From: Aspidapion aeneum
Lineage: Eukaryota; Arthropoda; Insecta; Coleoptera; Brentidae
Length of the DNA stretch: 64,000 bases
Assembly: GCA_963576565.1 (NCBI GenBank)
Contig: OY755045.1
Location: 7,313,477 to 7,377,476, forward strand
Reading direction: 5' to 3'
In this document: positions 11,008 to 21,008 of the stretch, one piece after another
Layout of the letters: every line of letters begins with the position of its first letter
Numbering within the stretch: the stretch's first letter is position 1
Program-made: the position numbers and the translations under genes
Notes under the pieces: generated by a model
Told to the model about the DNA's origin: nothing
The model's database searches: none
Seen by the model: only the letters and a program-made list of their open reading frames with translations

Positions 11008-11257
11008 GAGTTTTTTACAATATTTTTTATATATAAATATATATAATCAAATTTTAATTTAACTTGTTCGACATATTTTAAACAAAACTTTAAAAATTCA
11101 ACAATTTTTTGACGTATCTAATCAACAAAACATACGAGCAGTGACGGTTGCTACGGAACTAAGCCAATTTATATTGATGGGTGACAACAACAAAAATCAC
11201 AATGACGGGAGACCCGTATGCAGAAATGACATAGGCGTGCGCAAAAATGACATAAGC

Positions 11258-11279
11258 GTGTGCAAAACGTTTTGCACAC
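11258..11279. repeat. Perfect 22-bp palindrome
   Basis: The sequence is gtgtgcaaaac joined directly to gttttgcacac. The surrounding gtgcgcaaaa and tgacataagcgtg motifs repeat at about 11215-11300. The role is unknown. Confidence 0.7.
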
Positions 11280-11562
11280 AGCGTGCGCAAAATGCCATTT
11301 TCAGATCGTGTTCTCCGTGCGCAAAACCCCCTATTACAAGACAGTCGTATAAAAAAAAACTTAGGAGACAAGACCGGAAACTGACCTTACAAGTCTAGTA
11401 ACGTAACTACCTATTCCACATTAGGGACATTTGGATTACGTATCTTACACTTTGTTACCGTTATTGTTATTACTGAGTCTGCGCATTAGCAGTCTCTCGC
11501 TCCTTTTTTGTTATATACGGTAACGGCGCTCGGTACTTACGGTGACCATCCTTTAATGTTAC

Positions 11563-12758
11563 CATTGGCGTAGCTAGCCTTGCTTTTCAGGGGGGGCCGT
11601 GGCCCCGGTCTATCTTGAACAAAAAGCAAACATAGGTTTTAAAGAGTCGTGCAAAGTGTGCAATTAATAAAAAAAAATACGCGCATTAAATGTTCTAATA
11701 TTTTAATATAACAAATTTAATAATACATTTACCAACTTATTTATATGTATACACAGGAAGTATGTAATTCAGCAATTCTACAAAGAAAGTTTTCTACGTC
11801 GCTGACTGAAAGCGTCTACCACACTGTCTAAGTCGACCTCAACATCTTTTTCTATGAATAACAATGACAAACCTGAGTGTCTCTCTTGAGTCATAGTTGT
11901 TCTAAGCCAATTGAAAACTCTCCTCATGGCAGAGAAAGACCTCTCGCAAGTTGCACTTGAAATTGGAAGAATACTCGCAACTTTAAAAAGTTGGTAGAGG
12001 TTTGGATAGGTGTTTTCTGCTATATGTTGTTTGATAGAATCATGACCAACAGTTTGATTTAACCGAAAAATACAATTCTTTAAAACGGTCATTTCTGCTC
12101 TTAGAGTAGAAGTATTAATATTAAAAATTTCCCGGTATTGCTCGACGAATTTATTCCATTTAACGACGTGGGAAAACTTAATATGAAAATGGTTATGAAA
12201 TTTTCACCAAAATCGGAAAATTTTCATAAGACACTAAACGCTAACCTCAAAAAAACTAAAAAGATTATTATATTTATTTTAGAAAAACAGTTTAAAAACG
12301 TCTTTTATAACCTTACGACATCTATAACCCGATTTCGGAAACAGAGGGGCAAAGGTCGCTGTCTTTATTAAATGCGAAATTTAACTTACACTTCTATAAT
12401 ATTTTACAAGGTGTCGCCAATATGTATGAAATATTCAATATGCATAATTATGTTTAAATTTAAAAAATATTTTCGGGAAATTGCATAAGTGCAGAAAAGT
12501 TACCGATAATTTAAAGAGAAAAAGCCTAATTCCGCAAGACAAGGGCTTTTTCTTGAAATGTAAACATTATCTGAATGATTTTAAATTTTAATGCACCTAT
12601 TTTATTTGAATATTTCCCGAATAATAATAGAAAAGTATGTATTTTCAGCGTCATGTTCTTTTACTACTAGTCGGTAGAGGAGGCCTAAAATATCTTAGGG
12701 GGGCCTGAGGGACTTCAGGGGGGCCAGGCCCCCCCTGCTCCCCCTAGCTACGCCAATG
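11563..12758 (-). mobile_element. hAT element remnant, copy 1
   Basis: The inverted ends are CATTGGCGTAGCTAG, with adjacent runs of G on one side and C on the other. A perfect 8-bp duplication, aatgttac, sits at 11555-11562 and 12759-12766. The only protein evidence is the transposase C-terminus at 11778-12092 on the minus strand. An opposite-oriented copy lies at 26007-27203 with nearly the same length and sequence, so both come from one internally deleted source. Both copies also share the internal region near 12138-12540. Confidence 0.92.
11778..12092 (-). pseudogene. hAT transposase C-terminal dimerisation domain fragment
   Basis: This 104-codon frame carries the hallmark end of hAT transposases. 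YPNLYQLFKVASILPISS leads into the ATCERSFSAMRRVFNWLR motif and then a hydrophobic stretch ending VDLDSVVDAF. In the family this region lets transposase monomers pair and holds part of the catalytic core. The N-terminal DNA-binding region and most of the catalytic domain are missing, so the protein is not a working transposase. The closest flavour I recognise is the ZMYM/TTF-type hAT group. It matches the copy at 26677-26988 almost residue for residue; the main difference is one extra T in NWLRTTM. Confidence 0.85.
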
Positions 12759-12971
12759 AATGTTACCCCTATTTTTTAAGGTTAGTTTTGTATTGTTTTT
12801 TTTAAAGCAGTAGAATTTTTTACTAAAATTCGGTAGTTTGGTTTGTAGAAAGCCATAAATCTAATAAAAATAAATAAACAAATATAAATAAACAAAAAGT
12901 TAAAGGAGTGTAAAACTACTAAATTAACGTTTTATCTTTAATGTCCAAAATCAATCTTTTTTGCCCTGAAT

Positions 12972-13168
12972 CAGTGGCGTATATACGGGGGGGGGGGGCC
13001 TGGGGGGCCCGCCCCCCCCCCGAAACTAAGATTTTTTTGGATATTTTCCACATATTTCATGAATACAAACATAAAATAGCATAAAATACAGCCTGATTAG
13101 GTCTCGGCCCCCCCCCCCCCAAAACTGTCTCGGGCCCACCCCGAAACTTTTTTCTATATACGCCACTG
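12972..13168. mobile_element. G-run MITE with 8-bp target duplication
   Basis: The ends CAGTGGCGTATATA and the exact inverse are flanked by a perfect ccctgaat repeat (12964-12971, 13169-13176). Long G and C runs sit just inside each end. The element is non-coding and hAT-like by duplication length. It resembles the G-run families at 24744-25035 and 14349-14529 in design and in the first eight bases. Confidence 0.9.
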
Positions 13169-13609
13169 CCCTGAATGTTACCGTTATTCTTAGTAACAAT
13201 AACGGTAACACAATACAATATCAAGCAATAATATTTTCTGTTATTTTAACTGATCAAAAATGTCCTTATTAATTTGTTCGCAAAGTTACCTACAGTGAAT
13301 TGTCGGTAGTACTGGTAGTACCTAATGTTTTCTGTGCAGACATAGGTACTTTTTTTTCAAAGGAAAAGGTCTAAATGAACAAAACTAACTTGCTTTTCTT
13401 TTGTTCTGAGGCGGCTCTTTGTTCTGAAAAAGTTGTTAATTAAAAACAAAACGTCGGTACCGCTTTGGTACTTTTTACGTGCATTTTGTTACAACTTATT
13501 CTTGAAGAAAAACAGGGCATACTTTATTTTTAAAGTCCGAGTCAATTAAACTTTGACTCTCTTTTATTTAAAAAAAGCAAAACTGTTATATTATATATTA
13601 TATTACTAC

Positions 13610-14285
13610 CTACGACTATGTCGGTTAAGAACGTTTTTCTACATTGTCCGACGCCTATTCTCTACCTCCTTCGATCCTGACAATCATCTTCTGTTTTTTT
13701 AACTCATTGATCTTGGATTGACTGTTGCCATTCCAGTTTAGGATGCCCTCTTTTTCTGCGCCCTATTGGTTGCCATCCTAGGATCTGCTTTGGTAATCTT
13801 TTGTCGTTCATCCGTTGAACATGGCCGTACCATCAGGTGTCTTTTAGTGATCTCATCCGTTATGCTTCCCTCGATTCCCATTCTTTCTTTTATGATCTCA
13901 TTTCTTATATGATCTGTTTTAGATATTCCCATTAATCTTCTTATTGCATCCGTTTCGACACTTTCCATTTTTGCTTTGTATTTTTTTGTTACGCGACAAG
14001 TATCTATTCCACACAACAGCGTGCTTTTCACCATTGTTTCATATATGTTAAATTTTACAATATTTTTTATCTCTCTTCTCCATGAAAGACTGTTAAGACA
14101 TCCGGTAACCTTTTTTGCTTTTACTATTCTTTTTTCCAGTTCTTTACAGTCTGTTCCTGTGTTGTCAAATGTGACACCCAAATATACATACTCATTGCAT
14201 GGAGATAGTGTTTGTCCATTGTCTAGTTCTAACTCAATTGATTCGTTTCCAACAAATAAGTAATGTGTCCTGTCTTGTTTATTTA
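13610..14285 (-). pseudogene. LINE family A, copy 2 (RT C-terminus)
   Basis: The longest frame, 13738-14181, has 147 codons. Reading further upstream adds the NGQTLSPCNEYVYLGVTF segment, which lies just after the polymerase palm. It then runs through KSTLLCGIDTCRVTKKYKAK to MGIEGSITDEITKR, after which a frameshift replaces the WYG motif. The polymerase motifs are missing because of 5' truncation. The 3' tail is tactacc/tatta sequence near 13600. Compared with copy 1, the basic C-terminus is scrambled. It is a dead copy. Confidence 0.8.
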
Positions 14286-14348
14286 TAATTTATAGCAAAA
14301 ACATCAGCATGTCTGTTGGTGAAGGCATTACTTTTATAACGTGTGTAC

Positions 14349-14529
14349 CATGGACGCACCTTGAGGGGGACCTCGCCCCCCCATCCCCCCCAAAGCCTTA
14401 GTTTTTGGTACATATTTTCTACATATTACTTGAAAAAACACAAAAATAGCTTAAAATTCGACATCATGATGCTTCGGGCCCCTTCCCAAGAGTCCTCGCC
14501 CCCCCCAAGACTTCCTGGGTGCGCCACTA
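14349..14529. mobile_element. G-run MITE, short copy
   Basis: The left end is CATGGACGCACC and the right end is the inverse of AGTGGCGCACCCAGG. The interior (aagccttag, ttctacatatt, gcttcgggcc) is homologous to 24744-25035 but lacks the poly-A core. No clean target duplication remains. Confidence 0.7.
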
Positions 14530-15345
14530 TGTGTCCCAAAAAAGTTATTAAAAAAAAAACATTTTTGCAAAAAAAAATGATTTTATTATGCAAATGAGTG
14601 TTAAATATGTTGATAAGAATAAATAAAAATTACATATATGTCAATTTAAGTTGTGATATTTGAAATGTGAAGTCAAAATTTAATATTTGCAAATACATAT
14701 CTCTTATCCATAAGTTTTGTAATTTACTTGCTAAAAAGTAAAAAGTTTTTTCCTTGGACATTTTGTGTGGCATTACACAAAAAATTATTAATGAACGTAG
14801 TAATTACAAAAATAAATACAAAAAATTCTTGCATATTCATTATTGGTTTTTAAAAGAAACATATACTTATGAGATAGATATAATTTTATTTTATATTTTT
14901 TTTAAAACGTCTTACCTATTCCAATTAAAGGACAAATACATAGACAATTTTTTTTTGACTTGAGGATTTTTTTTCGAAAGCGTAGACAGAGGGATGTCTC
15001 GATGTGTTATTATACGTTTACGATCAATTGACAAAGCTTAGGATGACACCGATTTTAAACTCTCAAAAGGAAAAGAAGAAAGCTGGTTTGAAAAAGTCCC
15101 TCCTCAAAAAATTAAATTAAACAAAAGTTTTCGAAATTTTTTTTTTGAACCTTCTCTCCATCAAGTGCCCAGGTAATTCTCAAAGTTTTCTAAAGTAAAG
15201 GCCGTCTCAATGTTATGTTTTAGGTACAGTTTTTTTAAATATTGAAAAGCCATTTTATATAATTTTTTAGTTCAAAATTTACTTAAAAGAAATTATAAAA
15301 TTTACAGATAAACAAAAAAAAAATTAATGGATCCATGATGGATCG
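14530..15345. other. Unassigned AT-rich sequence
   Basis: No supported feature was found. Homopolymer A and T tracts are frequent. Confidence 0.4.
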
Positions 15346-15880
15346 GATACCTTCCCAACCCATTTACACACTCCAAGTAAACTCCATGCTATATCAACCT
15401 TGAAAATAGTTTTTTTATAAATATCTCCGAAACAAAAGCCCCTACGTAGTTTCTGGTTATAACACAAATTTTTGAAAAAAATGTGGGCGACTTGTGTTTG
15501 TGTCTTTGTGTGTGTATGTGTGTATATATTATTTCTGTCCGTAACACGGTAGCTCCTAAACCGCTGAACCGATTTTCATAAAATTATCAGGTAAAATAGT
15601 GTGACATTTTTACGAGCTGATTAAATTTTGGTCAAAATACATTAATGCTAATGACAATTTTTTGACAATTAAAAACTTTAAAAAATGTTCACTTTTTAAC
15701 AAAACATCCTATCAATACACTGTTTTCAGAATATAGTACACTACATTTTGCTCAATAATTCGTGTTATAACAGAAAACTTCGTAGGTGCTTTAGTTTCTG
15801 ACATATTTACAAAAAACTGTTTTCAAGGCTAATATATTTTCATGGCTTCACTTGAACTATGCGGCCATTATATGTTTTTA
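15346..15880. repeat. Dispersed hairpin-ended repeat, rearranged copy
   Basis: The segment contains gtagctcctaaaccgctgaa with aggtaaaatagtg, hallmarks of the dispersed family also at 20100-20470, 28615-28705, 34050-34420 and 40566-42060. The outer parts are inverted relative to each other: ccttgaaaatagttt near 15400 and aactgttttcaaggc near 15815. A (TG)n-like stretch lies at 15495-15535. Confidence 0.65.
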
Positions 15881-16197
15881 TAGTTGTATGTAAAAAAAGG
15901 CATACAAATATCACGTATTAATAGGTAGGTACTGAGCGGTAGCCTATGTGTGCACGACGGTACGCAAAGTACCGCGAGGTGTTTTTAACTCAAAATTCTA
16001 ATTACTTTTCGATGCTAATTATAAGTCAAATACCTATCCTGAAGAGACCTGGGTATATAACCAGAATTAAGCTTAAAAAAATGTTGTGTTAATTAAGTTA
16101 GTACAGATTTAAATGAGTTTTGATTGATGTCACGTTGTTTTTAGTTTTATTTTTGGAACCATTGTTAGTTGGTTATTTTGGTGTGTGACACAAATGA
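15881..16197. other. Unassigned sequence
   Basis: Nothing is recognised between the dispersed repeat and the pogo-like end. Confidence 0.3.
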
Positions 16198-16209
16198 ATT
16201 TAGCCTAAT

Positions 16210-16290
16210 ACAGTGAAACTTCCTGTAAGCGGACACTCACGGTTTCGTCGACTTTGTCCGCTTATTGGAGGTGTCCGCTTATGAGAGAGA
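16210..16290 (+). mobile_element. Terminal fragment resembling a pogo/Tigger-type element
   Basis: A start of CAGTGAAACTTCCTGTAAGC directly after TA resembles the ends of TA-targeting pogo-type transposons. The motif gtccgctta occurs twice within the next 60 bp. The opposite end and any transposase are missing, so this is a solo end or a decayed fragment. The assignment rests on the terminal motif alone. Confidence 0.45.
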
Positions 16291-16299
16291 ACTGCGAAA

Positions 16300-16690
16300 T
16301 TTTAATATATATTTCTTAAAAATTTCCGCTGTTTCAGTTTATCCGCTATTAAATTTTTTAGCGATCTCTCGTGCTGATAGGTGTCCATTTTACAAATTGT
16401 GAAAGGCTTTCGCGGCCATCGTCCAATGGTGGGTGTGCTTTCGGGCTGTTCGGCCGTCGTCGTTGGAAATTCGTTCTCGACGTTTCGCCATCTCGAGTGG
16501 ATGGTATCTTCAGGAGATGTTGACTGTTTGTCGGCTTCTCGAAGACTGGTGGTTAGTCTGTCGCGGGCGCAGGTTATATACACTATGGTGGGCGGGGCGT
16601 ATATCAGAGCTGGTCGGTGATTGGTCACATTCCCTTGATTCAGTTTTGTTATTGTAAGCGAGTTGTTTAGTATTTTTAAGAACCGGTACC
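16300..16690 (-). mobile_element. Penelope-like repeat fragment
   Basis: On the minus strand the segment contains a block resembling the LTR-like repeats of Penelope-type retroelements, in which a ctgaagat...gcgaaacgtcgag motif is common. It embeds a hammerhead-like core (16482-16513). No reverse transcriptase or GIY-YIG endonuclease is present. The open frames on both strands are low-similarity readings of this repeat. A G-run MITE fragment begins just to the right, near 16712. Confidence 0.5.
16482..16513 (-). ncRNA. Hammerhead-ribozyme-like core
   Basis: Read on the minus strand: CTGAAGA (the conserved CUGANGA box), then ACCATC...GATGGC, which forms a stem II of five pairs plus one A-C mismatch next to the core, then GAAAC. 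A possible short stem III, CGT-CGAGA-ACG, follows. The expected NUH cleavage triplet after stem III is not obvious. I therefore call the core hammerhead-like and do not claim activity. Confidence 0.45.
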
Positions 16691-16711
16691 CATGTTCTGT
16701 TAATTAAACAA

Positions 16712-16938
16712 GCCTTAGATTTTTTAATATATTTTCTACATATTTGATGATAAAACATGAAAAATACCTTAAAATTTGACATCAGGAGGCTTCGGGCCCC
16801 CCTCAACCCCAAGCAGTGGCGTAGTTTCGAAAAGACATGATGACTTGTTTTTTTTTTTTTGGTCGCAAGTTTTTTGAGGGCGCGCTTTGTAGCTGTCGCC
16901 CCCCCCCCCCCAAGACACATTCCTGGGTGCGCCACTGG
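16712..16938 (-). mobile_element. G-run MITE, left-truncated copy
   Basis: The right end is the inverse of CAGTGGCGCACCCAGG. The interior includes the shared core catgatgac, a T run, then ggtcgcaag, and the gcttcgggcccccc block. The left end stops at aagccttag, just where the full copy at 24744-25035 has its terminal G run. It is homologous to that copy on the opposite strand. Confidence 0.75.
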
Positions 16939-16955
16939 ACACATGCATAATAAGC

Positions 16956-17325
16956 GTGACGCAGCGTCTATTGCATGAACGCGAAATGATCGCAAAAAAG
17001 TTAGACGGATTTATTGAAAATGCAATATTTGCTACTGCCTCAACAAGTAAAAGAGCAATCATACAAACGTCATCAAGTCCAAAACCAGATCGATTTTCAA
17101 AAATAATAAAAAGAGAAATGGTCCTTTTTGAGGATGGCGGTTGCCGAGGACAATATTTGCAGCTATGCTACGAGCATTTACTGACTATACCACCTAACAG
17201 CGTCCGATTGGAGAGAGCTTTATCAGTGGCCGGCGGTTTTTGTAACAAGCTTCGTTTTAAGATTAAAGTCCTTAGTCCTTAAATGCACTCGTGGCACTTA
17301 AATCTCACTTTGGACAAAAGTAATG
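16956..17325 (+). pseudogene. hAT transposase C-terminal fragment, second family
   Basis: The 108-codon frame 16956-17282 has the pattern EMVLFEDGGCRGQYLQLCYEHL, then TIPPNSV with ERALSVAGGFCNKLR. This is the conserved dimerisation end of hAT transposases, where the usual wording is close to ERAFSAAG. After a frameshift near 17278 the reading LNALVALKSHFGQK ends at a stop, again typical of the family's C-terminus. The N-terminal three quarters are missing. It differs clearly from the other hAT fragment at 11778-12092. The right end of the same element is probably at 17541. Confidence 0.75.
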
Positions 17326-17439
17326 TTTCCCTATACTTACCTTTTTATTTGCTACGTTTGTCAATTTGTTTTTATGTTAACCATTTACCAATATCAATAA
17401 ACCTGTGTTCTGTTATCTGTTAAATTAATTTAATTACTT

Positions 17440-17541
17440 TTGTTTTAGTTTCGAGACCAGTCCCGGGACTAGTCCCGGGACCTGACATTTGGTTCCGAAG
17501 TCCCGAAAACATATTTGGTCCCGGAACTTGGATACCCTAGT
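17440..17541. mobile_element. Right end of a hAT-like element with GTCCCGG repeats
   Basis: The stretch contains several copies of gtcccggga or close variants (for example 17459-17481) and ends ggataccctag, the inverse of a TAGGGTATCC-type terminus. These subterminal repeats resemble transposase-binding arrays (inference). No matching left end is left in the window. Confidence 0.45.
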
Positions 17542-18303
17542 TTCGCTGTATATGTTTTGTTCAATCAATATTCTTTTTGTGATTCACAGTTAAATTGAGT
17601 GACAAAGACAGGCTGACTATTATTGCGTTGTGCACATCGGTAACAAACAACACACGTGGCTTACCGAAACGATCAGATAACAACCCTCCATACTATGTGC
17701 GTTCCGAAGTTGCACATTTTACAGGGCTTATCTGGTGGCACATCTACGTTGCGTTCTCTAAACTCATAACGTTATTTTACCGCATTTTTCGCTTCTCTCT
17801 TTTGTACAATAAAATAAGTTATGAACATGGATAGCTGTGTAACAAGTCTCTATCTAAGGGAATGTCCTTAAATTACGTAAGGCAAAAATTCAGGATTTTT
17901 GACCCCCCCCCCCCTCGTAATGCATTTTCAAGAAAATACACATTCATAAAACATTGAGTGTAACGCATACCAACAAATGTAAAATTTACTACCCGTGAAT
18001 TTAAAAATCAAACAACGTTTTTTAAAGGTTAAAAAAGAATTCCTTTATTTACTCATTGTCAAGAGTTTTATCAAAAATTATTAAATACTTTTCCCATAAA
18101 AGTGTTATTTCAAAACCCTTACACGCTTATTATATACGCATAGCTCCCTCTTAAATCGTATACAGGGTCCTTAACTATAAGTATCAGTTTTTCAGATATT
18201 GATTGCTATTTTTTCTGGAGTGACATTATATTTATTTTTTTTATGTTTTTATTGCTACACAAATAAATATATAAAATCAAAGCAAATTGAACTGTTTTAA
18301 AAT
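17542..18303. other. Unassigned AT-rich sequence
   Basis: No gene or element is recognised, apart from a C run near 17905-17915. Confidence 0.35.
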
Positions 18304-19047
18304 ACTCTGCCAATCTATAGGCACCTAAGCTCACACTAGGTACTATAGTTATAGTGTACGTGTGAGCTAATATAACTAAAAACTGAAATATATTTTATTG
18401 AACTCCAGACTCAATTACCTTCCGTTTGATACCACACAAGCCATGTTTTGACTAAAACTTTAATTTTTCAAATCTACCCCCACCTTTTTTTTAAACTAAA
18501 ATGTATTTTGTTTAACTCCAGACTCAATTACCTTTCGTTTGATATCACACACGCCATATTTCCACATAAACACTAATTTTTTTAATTTACCCCCACCCTT
18601 TTTTTTAAAGTAAAATGTATTTTATTTAACTCCAGACGCAATTACCTTTCGTTTGATATCACACACGCCATATTTTTACATAAACTCTAATTTTTTAAAT
18701 ATACCCCCACCCTTTTATTTGGTTTGTGTTTGGTGGATTTTGTTCATTTTTAAATGGGACCATCTCGACCCAAAACCCAGCGTAGGTACCAAATTTCATT
18801 AAAATCGGGCAAGCGGTTTTTGAGTTATGCGCGTTGGTCGTTACAGACAGACAGACATACAGACAGACAGACAGACAGACAGACCGACAGACAGATAGAC
18901 AGACAGACGGCGCAACAAAAAAGTTTCAAAATCATCTGAAACGCAAAGATATATAAAATTTTTTGAAATCGGAGCAACATTTTTTTTTCGAAAAAATTAG
19001 GATCACTATAGCTCACACTACTATAGTATAGTAGTAGTGTGAGCTAA
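18304..19047 (+). mobile_element. Hairpin-ended CAGA element, copy 1 (Helitron-like)
   Basis: It starts ACTCTGCCAATC and ends GTGTGAGCTAA. Each end carries a hairpin made of agctcacac and gtgtgagct around a short tata-rich loop. Inside are three tandem units of ~114 bp beginning at 18401, 18514 and 18628, then a conserved block (ttaaaatcgggcaagcggtt), then a short CAGA microsatellite at about 18844-18908. The 3' CTAA end and the hairpin suggest a non-autonomous Helitron or Helentron (inference). Other copies are at 19054-19768, 48125-49109 and 53412-54142. Confidence 0.8.
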
Positions 19048-19053
19048 TAAAAA

Positions 19054-19768
19054 ACTCTGCCAATATATGGGCCCCTAAGCTCACACTAGGTACTATAGGT
19101 ATAGTGTACGTGTGAGCTAATATAACTAAAAACTGAAATATATTTTATTTAACTCCAGACTAAATTACCTTTTGTTTGATACGACACAAGCCATGTTTTG
19201 ACTTAAACTCAAATTTTTGAAATCTACCCCCACCCTTAAAAAAAAACAAAAAACTAAAATGTATTTTTATTAAACTCCGGACTCAATTACCTTTCGTTTG
19301 ATATCACACACGCCATATTTTCACTTAAACTCTAATTTTTAAAATATACCCCCACCCTTTTTTTTAAATAAATTAAAATGTATTTTGTTTAACTGCAGAC
19401 TCAATTACCTTTCGTTTGATATCACACACGCCATATTTTCACATAAACTCTAATTTTTGAAATCTACCCCCACCCTTTTATTTGGTTTCTGTTCGGTGGA
19501 TTTTGTTCATTTTTAAATGGGACCATCTCGACCCAGCCTAGGTACCAAATTTCATTAAAATCGGCCAAGCGGTTTTTGAGTTATGCGCGTTGGTCGTTAC
19601 AGACATACAGGCAGACAGACAGACAGACGGCGCAACAAAAAAGTTTCAAAATCATCTGAAACGCAAAGATATATAAAAATTTTTGAAATCGGAGCAACTT
19701 TTTTTTTCTCGAAAAAATTAGGATCACCATAGCTCACACTACTATAGTATAGTATATGTGTGAGCTAA
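19054..19768 (+). mobile_element. Hairpin-ended CAGA element, copy 2, in tandem
   Basis: It lies only six bases (taaaaa) after copy 1 in the same orientation. It has the same ends and three internal units, but its CAGA tract has only about six repeats (19604-19628). It could be a tandem insertion or a tandem duplication. The sequence differences between the two copies favour separate insertions. Confidence 0.8.
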
Positions 19769-20099
19769 AATGCCTTCATATGTACCAAGGCAATATCCGC
19801 TTCAAGAAAACATTATTTTTTGTCTTAAAATATTGCATTTCCTGAAGATAAACCGTCCTTAATTTTTTAATTCATTTGTTTTGTTCCAGGAATGATATCA
19901 CATTGAGTTATTTGTAGAAAAAAAATGCTTATATTTATATATTTATGTATTATATATTCTTTTTTATAGACAATTATAACTAACTTTTATTTGTATTTAT
20001 TTTCAGTCAGAACGAGTAAAAATATTGTTTAAATAGAAAGTGCACTCTATGTTCTTTGTAATATAGTTTTTGTTCTTAGTTAGATTTCGGTTTAAATCA

Positions 20100-20470
20100 C
20101 ACTTGTTTTAAGTAAAGTTTTTTGTAAATATCTTAGAAACTAAAACACTTACGAAGTTTTTGGTTATAACTCAAACTATTGAGCAAAATATAGTCTACAT
20201 TCCGAAAATTGTATCTTGATACGATGCTCGTAAGAGTGTCGAACACTATTTTACCTAAAAATTTTATAAAAATCGGTTTAGCGGTTTAGAAGCTATCGTG
20301 TTACGGACAGAAATAATATACACACACACACACCTAAACACACGGACAGAGATCACGACCATATTGGTAGAATAGGTCAAAATACACACAAATAAAAAAT
20401 TTTCGGCGTTACCTCAAAAAAAAATAATACCTTCTCTAGCTATTGCTACGCGAGCTAGGAAGGTAAAAAT
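20100..20470 (-). mobile_element. Dispersed hairpin-ended repeat, minus-strand copy
   Basis: It includes tcggtttagcggtttagaag, an ACAC-rich tract at about 20320-20335, and a terminal block. On the minus strand that block reads ccttcctagctcgcgtagca and then a matching ctagagaagg, which together form a hairpin. The role is unknown. The strand is chosen so that this hairpin lies at the 5' side. Confidence 0.65.
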
Positions 20471-20999
20471 TGTGTGAATAACCAAAAGTTTAGGCAAATC
20501 AATTTATGCGAATATTTTTTTCTTCAATGGCAGAGGAACGTTCGGTCATTATAGTACTATTGTATAACTCCTTAGAAAACGGTTAGAAAATAAATGTTTC
20601 AGATTATTGGGTACTGATTGCGCAACATTGTTGGTGATGGATTTTGACACTGTTTTATTAGCTTTTGATTTTGGAAATTGATAAGAATTTTATTGCGTTA
20701 GGCCAACGTTTTTGTTTTGGTATAAATGTAAAAATATATTTGGAATCAAAAAACTAAGTAGGTAGAGCAAATTAAAAAAGTTCGAGTCGCCCTTTTCAAA
20801 TTTTTTGTTATCTTCAACTAGCTTTTTTATCCTCTATTATTGAGAGTTCGGAAAAAAGGAAAATTCAAAAATTTAGTCTATTTTAGGGCGATTTATCCTC
20901 CCTGGGTATAACCTTGGTAGAAAGATCCAGGTGAGGTTAGGACAGACCAGAAAAATAATTTGTTTACACATCTATGAACAAATAATTTTTTATTGAAGT
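20471..20999. other. Unassigned AT-rich sequence
   Basis: Nothing is recognised up to the LINE insertion point. Confidence 0.35.
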
Positions 21000-21008
21000 A
21001 CATTTTAT

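Larger units (their letters stand above)
11454..13209. mobile_element. Outer inverted-repeat element hosting two insertions
   Basis: The left end gttaccgttattgttattac matches the inverse of the right end, which itself forms a gttaccgttatt / aataacggtaac hairpin at 13178-13209. Inside lie a hAT remnant (11563-12758) and a G-rich MITE (12972-13168). Without those two the element would be only about 350-360 bp long. I see no target duplication, so the family is uncertain. Confidence 0.55.

Noticed and set aside
16302..16657. Overlapping open frames on both strands around 16300-16660
   Set aside because: They are out of phase with each other, with no domain. The segment is better explained as a Penelope-like repeat.
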